DNA from: Oscillatoriales cyanobacterium
GTDB taxonomy: Bacteria; Cyanobacteriota; Cyanobacteriia; Cyanobacteriales; Laspinemataceae
Assembly: GCA_011390955.1 (NCBI GenBank)
Contig: JAABRM010000022.1
Coordinates: 39,290 to 103,289, forward strand
DNA: 64,000 nt
Reading direction: 5' to 3'
The translations under genes and the position numbers were made by a program. Within the stretch, counting starts at the first letter, position 1. Each line of letters opens with the position of its first letter. Below, one piece after another: positions 15,793 through 25,179 of the stretch. The notes under the pieces are model-generated. The model did no database searches, was not told the DNA's origin, and saw only the letters and a list, made by a program, of their open reading frames with translations.

Positions 15793-18051
15793 TCAGGGCG
15801 TGGGCGCCGGTTGAGCCAAAATTGAGGCGATCGCGCGTAAATCCCACCACCATTGTTCCTTGGCGCGTTTAAATTCTTGGTCGGTCCATTGGGGAAATTT
15901 GGCCAAACTCCAAAAACTGACCTGTCCTCCCTGCAAACCCATAAATGAAGCCGCCGGTGATTCTTTTCCCACTTCTTCTATGAGATAGTTAATCCCTTTT
16001 TGGGCTAATCGGGTGGCGCTAATGCGATCGAAGGGAGAGGGGTCGCCGCCTTGTTGTAAATGTCCCAGAATTGATTGCCGAACTTGGAAGATTTTTTTAC
16101 CTTCTTCGGTGAATAAATCCCGAATAAAATTGCTGTTGTAAACGGGGTGGGCTTTTTCATTACATAAGACTAATCCTAACCTTTTCCCCGCATTAAATCC
16201 AGAAATTAAATCGGATAAATCTTGCTGCAAATTCTTTAAAGTGATGCCTTCTTCGTGTAAATAAACTCGTTCGGCGCCGGTGGCAATACCACTCATTAAA
16301 GCTAGATAACCGCAGTATAAACCCATGACTTCGACGACAAAACAGCGATTAGAAGCAACGGCGGATTGTTTAATTTTATCGATCGCCTCGATAATATTAT
16401 TCAGGGCTGTATCGCTGCCAATGCTATGTTCCGCACCGGGTAGATTATTGTCAATAGTGGCGGGAATACAAAGGATGGGAATATTAAAGGCCGGATAGTT
16501 TTCTCGTTGCTGATATAAATAGTAAGCAGTTTGATAACCAGACCAGCCACCAATGATTAATAGGGCGTCAATGTGATGATTTTCAATGTGACGAGCGATC
16601 GCATAAAAATCTCCTCCTTGGGGAGTTTTGCGACTGGTGCCTAATTCTGAACCGCCAGTGGTTGCCCAACCGCGCACGCTGACCCAATCCAACTCGCGAA
16701 TTTTTCCTTCAATAAAGCCGCGAAATCCATGTTCAATGCCTAACATGGTGTTACCGCGATCGATGCCCAACCGGACTGCTGCCCGAACCGCAGTATTCAT
16801 CCCTGGTGCAGCGGCATCACAGTTGAGAATGGCAATGCGTAAAGACTTTTGACTGCCCGGTGGTCCTTCGCCTCGACTACCGGGCGGTTTCGCCTGAATC
16901 AATGTGGAAAAAGTGTTGTAGGCTTCTGCAAAAATATGCCCTCGTAACTGCATAGCTTTTTGATAGTCCCCAGCGGCGATCGCCTGCACCACGGAACGGC
17001 TAATTTGCACGCATTCCATCAACGGCGCCTGGGTGACTCGGTTGCCCCGCATCCCAATCAACATCGGCTCGCGGTGGGGCTTGTCCGCTAAAATTTCCTC
17101 AACGGCGTTATACCCCAAAATCGTGCTTAAAATGCGATCGTAAGCACTCGGCGCCCCGCCCCGCTGCATATGACCCAAAATTGTCACCCGGACATCCTCA
17201 TCTAGCCGTTCTTCCAGAATATGTTTCACTTGGTCGCAAGAAATGAGATTTCCGTGACTATCTCTGGCTCCTTCCGCCACAATCACAATAGTATCTCGAC
17301 GGCCAACTCTTCGCCCTGCCTTGAGGACTTCACACATTTTCTCTTCCCAGTTTTCGTCTGTGGGCGGCATTTCGGGAATTAACACCCAGTCGGCGCCGGC
17401 TGCCAAAGCCCCCATCAAGGCCAAATAGCCGCAATTGCGTCCCATTACCGAAATCACAAAGGTGCGCTGGTGACTGGCAGCGGTGGAAGAAATGGCGTCC
17501 ACCGCTTCCGTAATGCGATGCAGGGCGGTATCCGTGCCAATGGTCATGTCACTGCCATAAAAGTCATTATCAATGGATGCAGGCAACCCCACTATTTTGA
17601 GTTGAGGATGAGCGATCGCTACCTCCTGGGTAATTTCCCCTGCTTCCACCAGTTCTTTTAACAGTTCTGGCCATTCTTGGTAAAAAATATTCGCCCCAGT
17701 CAGGCTACCATCTCCACCAATGACCACTAAGGCATCGATGCCCCTGGAGAGCAAATTTCGCGCCGCTTGGCGTCGTCCCGGTCGGGTTTGAAACGGCATA
17801 CAGCGGGCGGTGCCAATGACTGTGCCTCCCCGTTGCAAAATCCCACCGACAAATCCCCAATCACACTTATGGATGCGATCGCCCCCATCCACCATTCCTT
17901 GATATCCTTCATAAATGGCGTAAACTTCCACATCCCGCTCTAATGCTGTTCTCACCACCGCTCGCACGGCAGCATTCATTCCGGGAGCATCACCGCCACT
18001 GGTCAAAATCCCTAATTTTTTTGTAGTCAAGATACCGACTTCCTGCCTCAT
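15793..18051 (-). CDS. pfkA: Tandem two-domain 6-phosphofructokinase
   Basis: 752 aa from the ATG at 18051 (MRQEVGILTTKKLGILTSGG); an earlier in-frame ATG at 18117 adds 22 unlikely residues. Two PFK halves are fused, as in eukaryotic PFKs. The N-half is catalytically complete: TSGGDAPGMN, VIGGDGSLTGA with the ATP-type GGDGS, and SIDND with the catalytic Asp. The C-half keeps the fold (APGMNTAVRAAVR, TIDNN, GSDTALNNIIEAIDK, GLYCGYLALMSG), but the nucleotide loop GGD is NCD and GGDGS is GGWSG, so it should not bind MgATP normally and may be allosteric. Role: fructose-6-phosphate phosphorylation in glycolysis. It is followed by the heptamer element; an octamer array lies about 400 bp upstream. 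Confidence 0.9.
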   Translation of the reverse strand: MRQEVGILTTKKLGILTSGGDAPGMNAAVRAVVRTALERDVEVYAIYEGYQGMVDGGDRIHKCDWGFVGGILQRGGTVIGTARCMPFQTRPGRRQAARNLLSRGIDALVVIGGDGSLTGANIFYQEWPELLKELVEAGEITQEVAIAHPQLKIVGLPASIDNDFYGSDMTIGTDTALHRITEAVDAISSTAASHQRTFVISVMGRNCGYLALMGALAAGADWVLIPEMPPTDENWEEKMCEVLKAGRRVGRRDTIVIVAEGARDSHGNLISCDQVKHILEERLDEDVRVTILGHMQRGGAPSAYDRILSTILGYNAVEEILADKPHREPMLIGMRGNRVTQAPLMECVQISRSVVQAIAAGDYQKAMQLRGHIFAEAYNTFSTLIQAKPPGSRGEGPPGSQKSLRIAILNCDAAAPGMNTAVRAAVRLGIDRGNTMLGIEHGFRGFIEGKIRELDWVSVRGWATTGGSELGTSRKTPQGGDFYAIARHIENHHIDALLIIGGWSGYQTAYYLYQQRENYPAFNIPILCIPATIDNNLPGAEHSIGSDTALNNIIEAIDKIKQSAVASNRCFVVEVMGLYCGYLALMSGIATGAERVYLHEEGITLKNLQQDLSDLISGFNAGKRLGLVLCNEKAHPVYNSNFIRDLFTEEGKKIFQVRQSILGHLQQGGDPSPFDRISATRLAQKGINYLIEEVGKESPAASFMGLQGGQVSFWSLAKFPQWTDQEFKRAKEQWWWDLRAIASILAQPAPTP

Positions 18052-18444
18052 TAATAAAATAGTTCCAGATTTATTTTTATCTTTATCGGGCTCGATCCGA
18101 TAAAGATAAAAATACACAAACCGGGTTTCTTGACTTTTTATTACTGATTCTCTATTGGCAATAAGTTATCTATCAAGGGTCAATTCCACAACTGATATAG
18201 GATTGCTATAGGGGCGATCGCCAGTTAAACTCAGATCGCATCGGACTGTGAAGATTGATTCGATTAACCATTATTATCGATCGTTTCTACCTGTTTTAAT
18301 TCACAAAATACCGTAATAAATATGTGTTTTTAGAGGAGATAATTTGTGTCAAAAGATAGCATATTTTTGGTTAAAATATTTTTTATTTAATCAATACACC
18401 AAAAACACATGAAAAAAATTAAGTTGCTCAAGCAAAAAAACAAA

Positions 18445-18530
18445 TTTCACATAAAATTAACATAAAAGTAACATTCAATTGACAAAATTTTCACATTGAA
18501 GTAACAATAAGGTGACAATTGAGGTGACAA
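18445..18530. promoter_or_regulatory. Octamer array with 11-bp period, Pho-box-like
   Basis: Eight octamers spaced by 3 bp (4 bp once): TTTCACAT, ATTAACAT, AGTAACAT, ATTGACAA, TTTCACAT, AGTAACAA, GGTGACAA, GGTGACAA. An 8+3 bp direct-repeat layout is the architecture of Pho boxes bound by PhoB/SphR-type OmpR-family regulators. On the minus strand several units read TTGTCA or ATGTTA, like PhoB half-sites. The array lies between the divergent pfk (start 18051) and ftsL-like (start 18802) genes, so the target is uncertain. Regulator assignment is inference from spacing and sequence. Confidence 0.5.
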
Positions 18531-18559
18531 TTAGCTAAAGCTGATTGTGGATGGGGGCA

Positions 18560-18624
18560 AGAAACCGGGTTTCTGCGTTAGATTTGGGTGAGGATGTAGA
18601 AATTGTCAGAGAAACCCGGTTTCT
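18560..18624. repeat. Inverted pair of AGAAACCGGGTTTCT elements
   Basis: AGAAACCGGGTTTCT at 18560-18574 and AGAAACCCGGTTTCT at 18610-18624. Each is itself a near palindrome, and the pair can form a larger stem. Related copies lie at 6229, 6330, 18117, 46562 and 46619. Part of the 750-bp pfk-ftsL gap. Confidence 0.85.
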
Positions 18625-18801
18625 GAGATCGGTTTGATACCAAATCCGCTAATCAAACTTACTATTTATGATAATCCCCTAAAATGCATAAAGATTCCCA
18701 GGTTCGCGGTTCGGGGCATCTGACGAATCGCCCCTACGATAGAACCGGATTTGCTATAAGTCCTAAAATTGACACCTTCGGCTGACATAGGAGAAAATTG
18801 T

Positions 18802-19383
18802 ATGACTGCTGCTCTGAGAAAAATTGATTCCCCTCGATCGCGCAGGATGAGGCAATCGGTGAGTGCAAAGAATTCCCGCAACAAAGTGACATATCTACCA
18901 TTAGCTTCACCCGAAGCACCCCCCAGCCCTCCCCCTGTTCCTCAAGAAAAAAAAGTGGTCGATCGCCAGACAGTCTTGGGTCGGGAGAATTTAAACGGCA
19001 AAATTGCCAATCTGACTAATCCCTGGGCAAAACCCATCTGGTTGCGATCGCTCTTAGGGATGAATACAGCGACAGCGATCGCCATGTTGATCGTCGTTGG
19101 TGCAGTGGTCGGGCTATACAGCAAAGTGGTGTACACCAAGCAAAATTGGGGTCAAGAGTACCGCAAACTAGAACGGTTGCAAAAAGAAGAACGGCAAGTC
19201 ACAATTTTCAACGAAGCGTTAAAAAATGACATTGCCCAAACCGCGAAACAAGATGGCACCGGGTTAGTCCCTCCCAATGGTAGCCTGATGATTCTGCTAG
19301 AACCCACCCCAGTCCGTCCGTTGCGAGAAGCGACTGCGCCGCAACCAGAGAATTTTCAATCCCTGCAACCTTTGGGCTATTAA
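18802..19383 (+). CDS. FtsL-like cell division protein
   Basis: 193 aa from the ATG at 18802, chosen because AGGAG lies 8 bp upstream; an earlier frame start lacks one. It has a cytoplasmic basic, Pro-rich N-terminus (1-85), one membrane segment at about 89-110 (TATAIAMLIVVGAVVGLYSKVV), and a periplasmic helical stretch QEYRKLERLQKEERQVTIFNEALKNDI suited to a coiled coil. This bitopic topology, directly before ftsI (81 bp), is that of FtsL, the divisome partner that pairs with FtsB. Sequence identity to FtsL is always low, so the call rests on topology and neighbourhood. Confidence 0.65.
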   Translation: MTAALRKIDSPRSRRMRQSVSAKNSRNKVTYLPLASPEAPPSPPPVPQEKKVVDRQTVLGRENLNGKIANLTNPWAKPIWLRSLLGMNTATAIAMLIVVGAVVGLYSKVVYTKQNWGQEYRKLERLQKEERQVTIFNEALKNDIAQTAKQDGTGLVPPNGSLMILLEPTPVRPLREATAPQPENFQSLQPLGY

Positions 19384-19464
19384 GGAATAAATATCCCGGC
19401 GGCTGGCTGAAAATAAGCATTTATTCCAGTACATGAAATCCGGCAATAGGCAATTTTGGGACCG

Positions 19465-21468
19465 ATGAAAAATCCGACTAAACATAATTTTCTGGAACAC
19501 AGAAAGCAGCGGAGTAAAAACCCACGGGGCAGTCGCAGTCGATTGGTCGTTGGTCGTTGGTCGTTGTTGGTTGGTCGTTGTGCGTTGTTCGTTGTTCGTT
19601 GTTGGGTGGTCGTTGTGCGTTGTGCGTTGTTCGTTGGTCGTTGTTTGTCAATAATCAACCATCAACGACCAACAATCAACCACCAACAATCAACCACCAA
19701 CTACCAACCAACAACAATCAACCACCAACAATCAACCAACAACAATCAACAAAGATCGACGGAAACATTGGCAAATCCCCGCACCCGATTATTTATCGTA
19801 TGGGGCATTTTGCTGGCGGGGATGCTGGGTTTAATGCTCAAATTATATTTACTGCAAGTCGTGGAAGCAGCGGATTTGCAAGTCAAAGCCCAGCAGCAAC
19901 AATCGGTAAGTATCGATCCGTTTGTCCCCAGGCGGAAAATTTTGGATCGCAATGGCAACGTCATTGCCCTAGATCAACCCGTTTACCGTTTATTTGCCCA
20001 TCCGCAATTATTTAAAGAATCAAAAGCAGAAATTGCCGAAAAATTGGCGATCGCTTTGGAGCGATCGCCGGGGGAACTGCTGGATAAATTTAACCAAAAA
20101 GAAAGCGGGATTTTAATTACCGATCAGATCGGCGAAAGCGTTGCCAATAAAGTCAAACAGCTATTTTTAGATGGACTAGAACTTATTCAATATCAACGAC
20201 GGTTTTATCCCCAAGAAAAACTATTTGCCGATGTCGTAGGGTATGTAGATTTAGAAGGGAAAGGGCAAGCCGGAGTAGAGTATAGTCAAGAAAAATTATT
20301 AGATCGTTCCCTTTCCCGACAAGCCCTGACTCGTTCTGGAGAGGGTTGGATCGCGGATTTAGTCCCGGATAACTTCCTCAAACTTGATGATTTAACCATC
20401 AAACTAACCTTAGATAGTCGCCTACAACGAGCCGTGCGCGACGCTTTGGGGAAAAAAATCAAAGACACCAAGGCGAAACGGGGTACGGTGATTGTCATGG
20501 ATGCGACTGATGGATCTTTGCTTTCTCTGGTTTGCGAACCCACCTACGATCCGAATCATTATTATGACTTTGATGTGCAGTTGTATAAAAACTGGGCAAT
20601 CACCGATTTGTATGAACCGGGATCGACCTTTAAACCGATTGCCGTTGCGATCGCCTTAGAAGCGGGTGCAATTAAACCCGACAGTGTTTTCCAGGACGAA
20701 GGACGCATCCATGTAGATGGCTGGCCGATTTCTAATGCTGACTACTCTTATTCAGGGGCTAGAGGCGCAGTCAATGTTAAGGAAATATTGAAATATTCCA
20801 GTAACGTGGGCATGGTTCATATTGTCGCCGAAATGCGTCCCCGGGCTTTCTATCATTGGCTAAAACGGTTAGGATTAGGAGAAACAGTCACCGTTGACCT
20901 GCCTTTTGAAACCGCCAGCGACATCAGACCAGACTGGGAATTTGTCGCCTCGCCGGTTCACCCAGCCACCACCGCCTTTGGTCAGGGATTTGCCATGGCG
21001 CCAGTGCATCTAGCCAGATTACACGGTGCCTTAGCCAACGGCGGCTATTTAGTCACCCCTCATGTTGTCCAAGGACTTTACGACAGCCGGGACAAAGCCT
21101 TATGGAAATTGGATTTGCCCGAACCTCAACAAATTTTTTCCCCTGAGACGGCGACCAGCGTAATTAAAATGATGGAAAGCGTCATTCACGATGAAGATGG
21201 CACCGGCAAACAAGCGGCAATTCCCAATTATCGGATTGCGGGCAAGACCGGCACCTCACAAAAAGTGACTTCTGATAGTGGTGAATATTCCCAATCAGCG
21301 CGAATTACCAGTTTTGTGGGTATTTTGCCCGTGGAAAATCCTCGCTATGTCGTTCTCGCTGTCATCGATGAACCCGAAGGAGGGTTTGGGGGAACCGTAG
21401 CTGCCCCAGTAGTGCGATCGGTTATGGAAGCCTTGATTGGGATTTCTGGGATTCCCCCCTCAGAATAA
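19465..21468 (+). CDS. ftsI: Penicillin-binding protein FtsI (PBP2x/PBP3-type transpeptidase) with repeat insertion
   Basis: 667 aa from the ATG at 19465. Septal peptidoglycan transpeptidase: the membrane anchor RLFIVWGILLAGMLGLMLKLYLLQ is at about 108-131, the dimerisation domain follows (RKILDRNGNVIA), and the transpeptidase domain has all three motifs: STFK (387-390), SSN (445-447) and KTGT (594-597). Odd feature: between NFLEHRKQRSKNPRG (about 8-22) and TETLANPRTRLF (about 100-111) lies about 75 codons of heptamer repeat, first as a Val/Leu/Cys/Arg-rich stretch (LVVGRWSLLVGRCALFVV), then as [12 protein letters not shown] sequence. The frame is kept. An alternative is initiation at TTG (codon of LANP) after the repeat. 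Confidence 0.9.
   Translation: MKNPTKHNFLEHRKQRSKNPRGSRSRLVVGRWSLLVGRCALFVVRCWVVVVRCALFVGRCLSIINHQRPTINHQQSTTNYQPTTINHQQSTNNNQQRSTETLANPRTRLFIVWGILLAGMLGLMLKLYLLQVVEAADLQVKAQQQQSVSIDPFVPRRKILDRNGNVIALDQPVYRLFAHPQLFKESKAEIAEKLAIALERSPGELLDKFNQKESGILITDQIGESVANKVKQLFLDGLELIQYQRRFYPQEKLFADVVGYVDLEGKGQAGVEYSQEKLLDRSLSRQALTRSGEGWIADLVPDNFLKLDDLTIKLTLDSRLQRAVRDALGKKIKDTKAKRGTVIVMDATDGSLLSLVCEPTYDPNHYYDFDVQLYKNWAITDLYEPGSTFKPIAVAIALEAGAIKPDSVFQDEGRIHVDGWPISNADYSYSGARGAVNVKEILKYSSNVGMVHIVAEMRPRAFYHWLKRLGLGETVTVDLPFETASDIRPDWEFVASPVHPATTAFGQGFAMAPVHLARLHGALANGGYLVTPHVVQGLYDSRDKALWKLDLPEPQQIFSPETATSVIKMMESVIHDEDGTGKQAAIPNYRIAGKTGTSQKVTSDSGEYSQSARITSFVGILPVENPRYVVLAVIDEPEGGFGGTVAAPVVRSVMEALIGISGIPPSE
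19542..19753. repeat. Heptamer-repeat hairpin inside the 5' part of ftsI
   Basis: About 212 bp. The T-rich arm is made of GTTGGTC, GTTGTTC and GTTGTGC heptamers; the A-rich arm of CAATCAA and CACCAA types. The arms are roughly complementary. It lies within the open frame that joins the N-terminal tail to the membrane anchor of FtsI. Confidence 0.88.
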
Positions 21469-21552
21469 AATTCCCCCTATAGCTTTCACTCTTTGAAGAT
21501 TTCCCCAAATTATACCAAATTCGGTTCTTAAAACCCGTTTATAAAGCCATCT

Positions 21553-21680
21553 GTCATTCCCGCGAATGCGGGAATCCACGAGCGTTTTAGGTGACGATCA
21601 TAGTCAGTCTATGACAACCGTATTTGGTATTACCCCCTGGGGGATACGGAGGGGCGAACCACCGTTCGCCCCTCCGTATC
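21553..21680. repeat. Two hairpin elements between convergent ftsI and hisD
   Basis: The first (21553-21578) is a GTCATTCCCGCGAATGCGGG palindrome of the family at 674 and 11696. The second (21643-21680) is a perfect hairpin with 17-bp arms GATACGGAGGGGCGAAC and GTTCGCCCCTCCGTATC and a 4-nt loop. It may stop transcription from both sides, though no T-run follows. Confidence 0.85.
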
Positions 21681-21707
21681 ATCTCGGTTTGAGAACAGAG
21701 GGAGAAT

Positions 21708-23009
21708 TCAGTCCGATTTTTTGACTCTTAGTCTCACTGACTCTGCATGAGAAGGTAAACCTTCCGCCGTCGCCAGTAGATCGATCGCGCTGGCAACTTT
21801 TTGCAAAGCTTGTGGGGAATACTGGATTAAGCTGGAACTTTTCATAAAAGTTTCCACACCCAGGGGGGACGCATAACGCGCCGCACCAGAAGTTGGTAAG
21901 GTGTGATTCGGCCCAGCTAAATAGTCTCCCACCGCTTCAGGGGTGGAATTGCCTAGGAAAATTGCCCCGGCATGGCGAATGTGAGGGAGTAAATCCCACG
22001 GTTCCGCCACTTCGAGTTCCAAGTGTTCTGGCGCAAATTGATTCGAGAGTTCAGCGGCAATTTCCAACGACTCAACCACGATCGCCAAACCATAATGAGC
22101 GATCGCTTTTTCCGTCAGAGTGCGGCGCGGATGTTCTGCCAATTGCCGATCCACTTCCATCGCCACCTTGGAAGCCAAGACTTCATCGGTGGTAATCAAA
22201 ATTGCCGCTGCCATCGGATCGTGTTCGGCTTGGGCTAATAAGTCGGCGGCAACATGACAGGGGTTTGCCTGGGTATCGGCAATAATCAGCACCTCCGATG
22301 GCCCAGCGAGGGAATCAATTCCCACCGTGCCATAGACTAACTTTTTCGCCAAGGTGACATAGATATTCCCCGGTCCGGTAATCACATCCACGGAAGGAAT
22401 GGTTTCCGTCCCATAAGCCATCGCCGCGATCGCTTGCGCCCCGCCAACCCGATAGATTTCCGTAACCCCGGCTTCTTGGGCGGCCACCAACACCGCAGGA
22501 GCGATCCCTTGTTTTTGACCCGGTGGAGTACAAATAATAATTCTTGGCACCCCAGCCACTTTAGCTGGGATGGCATTCATTAGCACTGTACTCGGATAAG
22601 CCGCACGACCCCCAGGGATATAAAGACCCGCTCGGTCTACCGGAGTGTACCGTTTACCCAGAACCACATCATCTTCACCAAATTGAACCCAGGACTTTGG
22701 TGTCCGCTCTCGATGAAATGCTTCGATTTTTTGACGAGCCAAGCGAATGGCGTCTAATAATTCCTTATTAACCTGTTGATAAGCAGCATCTAGGTCAGAT
22801 CCGCTCACCCGCAGAGAGTCAACATTCAAAGAAAGACCATCAAATTGAGCGGTATAGTTTAGGAGTGCCTGGTCTCCTTCCCGCTTAACGGTCTGAAGGA
22901 CATCTCTGACCACTGATTCTTTTTGAACCACTTGGTCATCGTGGGTGCGTTCGCAGATCCGTGCGATTTCTGCGGCGGCGTAGGTTCGCTGAGTAATGAT
23001 TCGCAGCAT
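21708..23009 (-). CDS. hisD: Histidinol dehydrogenase
   Basis: 433 aa, the usual length. Family signatures: YIPGGRAAYPSTVLMNAIPAKVAGV, VYRVGGAQAIAAMAYGTETIPSVDVITGPGNIYVTLAKKLV, and GIDSLAGPSEVLIIAD followed by DLLAQAEHDPMAAAILIT, which carries the zinc/catalytic Gln and His. Near the end are FAPEHLELEV (catalytic Glu-His) and AGPNHTLPTSG (zinc His). It catalyses the last two steps of histidine synthesis, histidinol to histidine with two NAD+. Alone in its orientation here; cyanobacterial his genes are scattered. Confidence 0.96.
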   Translation of the reverse strand: MLRIITQRTYAAAEIARICERTHDDQVVQKESVVRDVLQTVKREGDQALLNYTAQFDGLSLNVDSLRVSGSDLDAAYQQVNKELLDAIRLARQKIEAFHRERTPKSWVQFGEDDVVLGKRYTPVDRAGLYIPGGRAAYPSTVLMNAIPAKVAGVPRIIICTPPGQKQGIAPAVLVAAQEAGVTEIYRVGGAQAIAAMAYGTETIPSVDVITGPGNIYVTLAKKLVYGTVGIDSLAGPSEVLIIADTQANPCHVAADLLAQAEHDPMAAAILITTDEVLASKVAMEVDRQLAEHPRRTLTEKAIAHYGLAIVVESLEIAAELSNQFAPEHLELEVAEPWDLLPHIRHAGAIFLGNSTPEAVGDYLAGPNHTLPTSGAARYASPLGVETFMKSSSLIQYSPQALQKVASAIDLLATAEGLPSHAESVRLRVKKSD

Positions 23010-23739
23010 GGAGTTTGGAATTTATCACAAAGAGTTTTGACCCTCCGAGAACGAGTCTGGCAGCAGTCAGAGGATGCGAAACCATAGATGATGATTCAGA
23101 TTAAATAAAGTAGGACTTGCTTTTTCACCCCTCTGACTAGCAAGTGGCCCCAAAAAATATTTTGAACTGCTGCCTCGCCTCGGGGGGCGAAGCATTTGCG
23201 GACAAGATTACTCGTTATCTGCGAGAAATAAAGGCGCAAATGCGATCGCCCCTACTTGTATCTAGCTTAACGTGGAATCTTATTCACTGACGTGCCTTCT
23301 CTGCAATCTTCGCCGAGTTTTTTTCGCCGTTTTCCGGATCCTCTGAGGTTGGCCACGCCAGCCCAATGGGTGCTTCTGGGTGCTTCTGGCTGCTGTGGGG
23401 TGCTTCTGGGTGCTTCTGGGTGCTGAAGAAAAATTCATCGGAGAGAGAGGAGAGAGAAAAGAGGTGAACCTTTGATTATTCTCTCCCCTGTCTGCTCTCT
23501 CCTCTCTCCTCATGTATAATGGTTAACTAAGCTATCATCTTTTTAGTTCTAATCAAAGGTCGAAGCACCCTCTGGCTGAACAGACCGATCGGGGTTTCAG
23601 ATTTATTCCCGGAAGAAAAGTCGCAATTCATCAAAAAATTAGATATTCACATTTGTAAATCAGCCCACTTCAATGCTACAATGTGGAGTCTAGTATTTTG
23701 TATGTCTTTGAAGCGTAAAGAGTTTTATTAGAACCTACT
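23010..23739. other. Gap between divergent hisD and rpsT with simple repeats
   Basis: No credible gene. It contains GGTGCTTCTG units repeated about five times (23367-23424), a run of GAGAG purines (about 23440-23465) facing a complementary CTCTCTCC run (23480-23511), and AT-rich sequence toward rpsT. Confidence 0.7.
23653..23682 (+). promoter_or_regulatory. Candidate promoter for rpsT-tatD-rpo cluster
   Basis: TTGTAA (23653-23658), 18-bp spacer, TACAAT (23677-23682), about 57 bp before the rpsT start. A second TATAAT at 23515-23520 lacks a good -35. Assigned by consensus match only. Confidence 0.4.
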
Positions 23740-24036
23740 GTGGCCAACATTAAGTCTGCTGAAAAACGTATCCAAATCAACGAGCGCAACCGTTTGCGCA
23801 ACAAATCCTATAAGTCAGCGGTCAAGACCCTGACGAAAAAATGCCTCGCGCAAATCAGCAACTACGAAAAAAATCGCAGTCCTGAAGTGCGTCAAGAAGT
23901 CAGCGAGTCCATCAACGCTGCTTATAGCAAAATCGATAAAGCGGTAAAGCGAGGGACGATCCATCGCAATCACGGCGCGAGAAAAAAATCTCAACTCGCC
24001 AGAGCTCTGAAGAAAGTCGAGATGGCAACGGCCTAA
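23740..24036 (+). CDS. rpsT: 30S ribosomal protein S20
   Basis: 98 aa beginning at a GTG ([34 protein letters not shown]), the unmistakable bS20 N-terminus: Lys/Arg-rich, all-helical, binding 16S rRNA. It ends [23 protein letters not shown]. The GTG start, with no strong Shine-Dalgarno, may limit expression; S20 synthesis in other bacteria is autogenously controlled through a poor start codon. It heads the conserved cyanobacterial order rpsT-tatD-rpoB-rpoC1-rpoC2. Confidence 0.96.
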   Translation: MANIKSAEKRIQINERNRLRNKSYKSAVKTLTKKCLAQISNYEKNRSPEVRQEVSESINAAYSKIDKAVKRGTIHRNHGARKKSQLARALKKVEMATA

Positions 24037-24154
24037 GCAAGAGTCAAATTGCACGGGTCCCGACTGGGGGCAGGGAAAGTCTCTGTACCCTGTCCTCTGT
24101 ATCGTTTAGTCAACCAAGATATCCCTATAAGTAAGCGATCGCGCTCTTAGTCAG

Positions 24155-24928
24155 ATGCAATTGATCGATACCCACGTTCACATTAATTTTGATGTGTTTC
24201 AGTCGGACATCCAGGCAGTGTGCGATCGCTGGCGTTCGGCTGGAGTCACTCGCTTGATTCACTCATGCGTGACCCCAGACGAATTTGCCAGCATTCAAGC
24301 CTTGGCGAAGCGCTTTCCCGAACTGTCTTTTGCCGTAGGACTACACCCCCTAGACGCCCAAGAATGGCAGTCCGATACCCAGGAGCGCATTCGCTCTTTG
24401 GCAGCCTCGGATCCCAAAGTAGTGGCGATCGGTGAAATGGGTCTGGATTTTTACAAAGCCCAGAACCAAGATCGTCAAAAGCTAGTCTTTGCCAGCCAAC
24501 TGCAAATTGCCCAAGAACTCAATAAACCAGTGATAATTCACTGCCGAGATGCCGCCTTAGTGATGGCACAACTTTTACGAGACTTTTGGGAAAAATCGGG
24601 GCCAGTGCGAGGGGTGATGCACTGTTGGAGCGGGACTCCAGAAGAAACCATCAAGTTTTTGGATCTGGGACTATATGTGAGTATCAGTGGCATTGTTACT
24701 TTTAAAAATGCCCACCAGGTGCAAGCATCAGCAAAAATGATTCCCAGCGATCGCCTCTTGATCGAAACCGACTGTCCTTTTCTTGCTCCCGTTCCCAAAC
24801 GCGGCAAACGCAATGAACCTGCTTACGTTCGATATGTCGCTGAACAAGTGGCTTTACTCAGAAATGTTTCCTTAGAAACTTTAGCGGAACAAACTACCAA
24901 AAATGCAGCAGAATTGTTTGGAATCTGA
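24155..24928 (+). CDS. tatD: TatD-family metal-dependent DNase
   Basis: 257 aa TIM barrel. Metal ligands are visible: DTHVHINF at the N-terminus (HxH), GEMGLDFYK (Glu), VIIHCRDA (His), MHCWSG (His) and LLIETDCPF (Asp). All are intact, so an active 3'-5' exonuclease/DNase or related amidohydrolase is expected. The position between rpsT and rpoB is the usual one in cyanobacteria. It starts at an ATG 118 bp after rpsT. Confidence 0.93.
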   Translation: MQLIDTHVHINFDVFQSDIQAVCDRWRSAGVTRLIHSCVTPDEFASIQALAKRFPELSFAVGLHPLDAQEWQSDTQERIRSLAASDPKVVAIGEMGLDFYKAQNQDRQKLVFASQLQIAQELNKPVIIHCRDAALVMAQLLRDFWEKSGPVRGVMHCWSGTPEETIKFLDLGLYVSISGIVTFKNAHQVQASAKMIPSDRLLIETDCPFLAPVPKRGKRNEPAYVRYVAEQVALLRNVSLETLAEQTTKNAAELFGI

Positions 24929-24930
24929 TT

Positions 24931-25154
24931 TAATGGTTAATGGTTAATGATTATTAGTTATTAGTTATTAGTTAATGGTTATTAGTTATTAGTTAATGGT
25001 TGTTTGTTAATTGTTGGCAAGTTGTTTGTTAATTGTTCTTTGTTCTTTGTTCTTTGTTCAACAATCAACAACCAACAATCAACAACCACCAACAATCAAC
25101 CACCAACAAACAACAATTAACAAACAACTTGCCAACAAACAACAAACAACAAAT
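24931..25154. repeat. Heptamer-repeat element in the rpoB leader
   Basis: Begins with TTAATGG and TTATTAG heptamers, changes to TTTGTTC, then turns into the complementary A-rich arm (CAACAAT, CAACCAC, AACAAAC). It ends 25 bp before the rpoB ATG. Confidence 0.9.
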
Positions 25155-25179
25155 TTACTCTTGGAACGGTTCACTAATA

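Noticed and set aside
15574..15872. Several overlapping open frames on both strands in the heptamer repeat
   Set aside because: They encode only PTTNNQQ or LVVGCWW repeats. A 7-bp repeat without stops is open in several frames by nature.
23280..23513. 77-aa frame before rpsT
   Set aside because: Encoded by simple repeats (GGTGCTTCTG and GAGAG runs).
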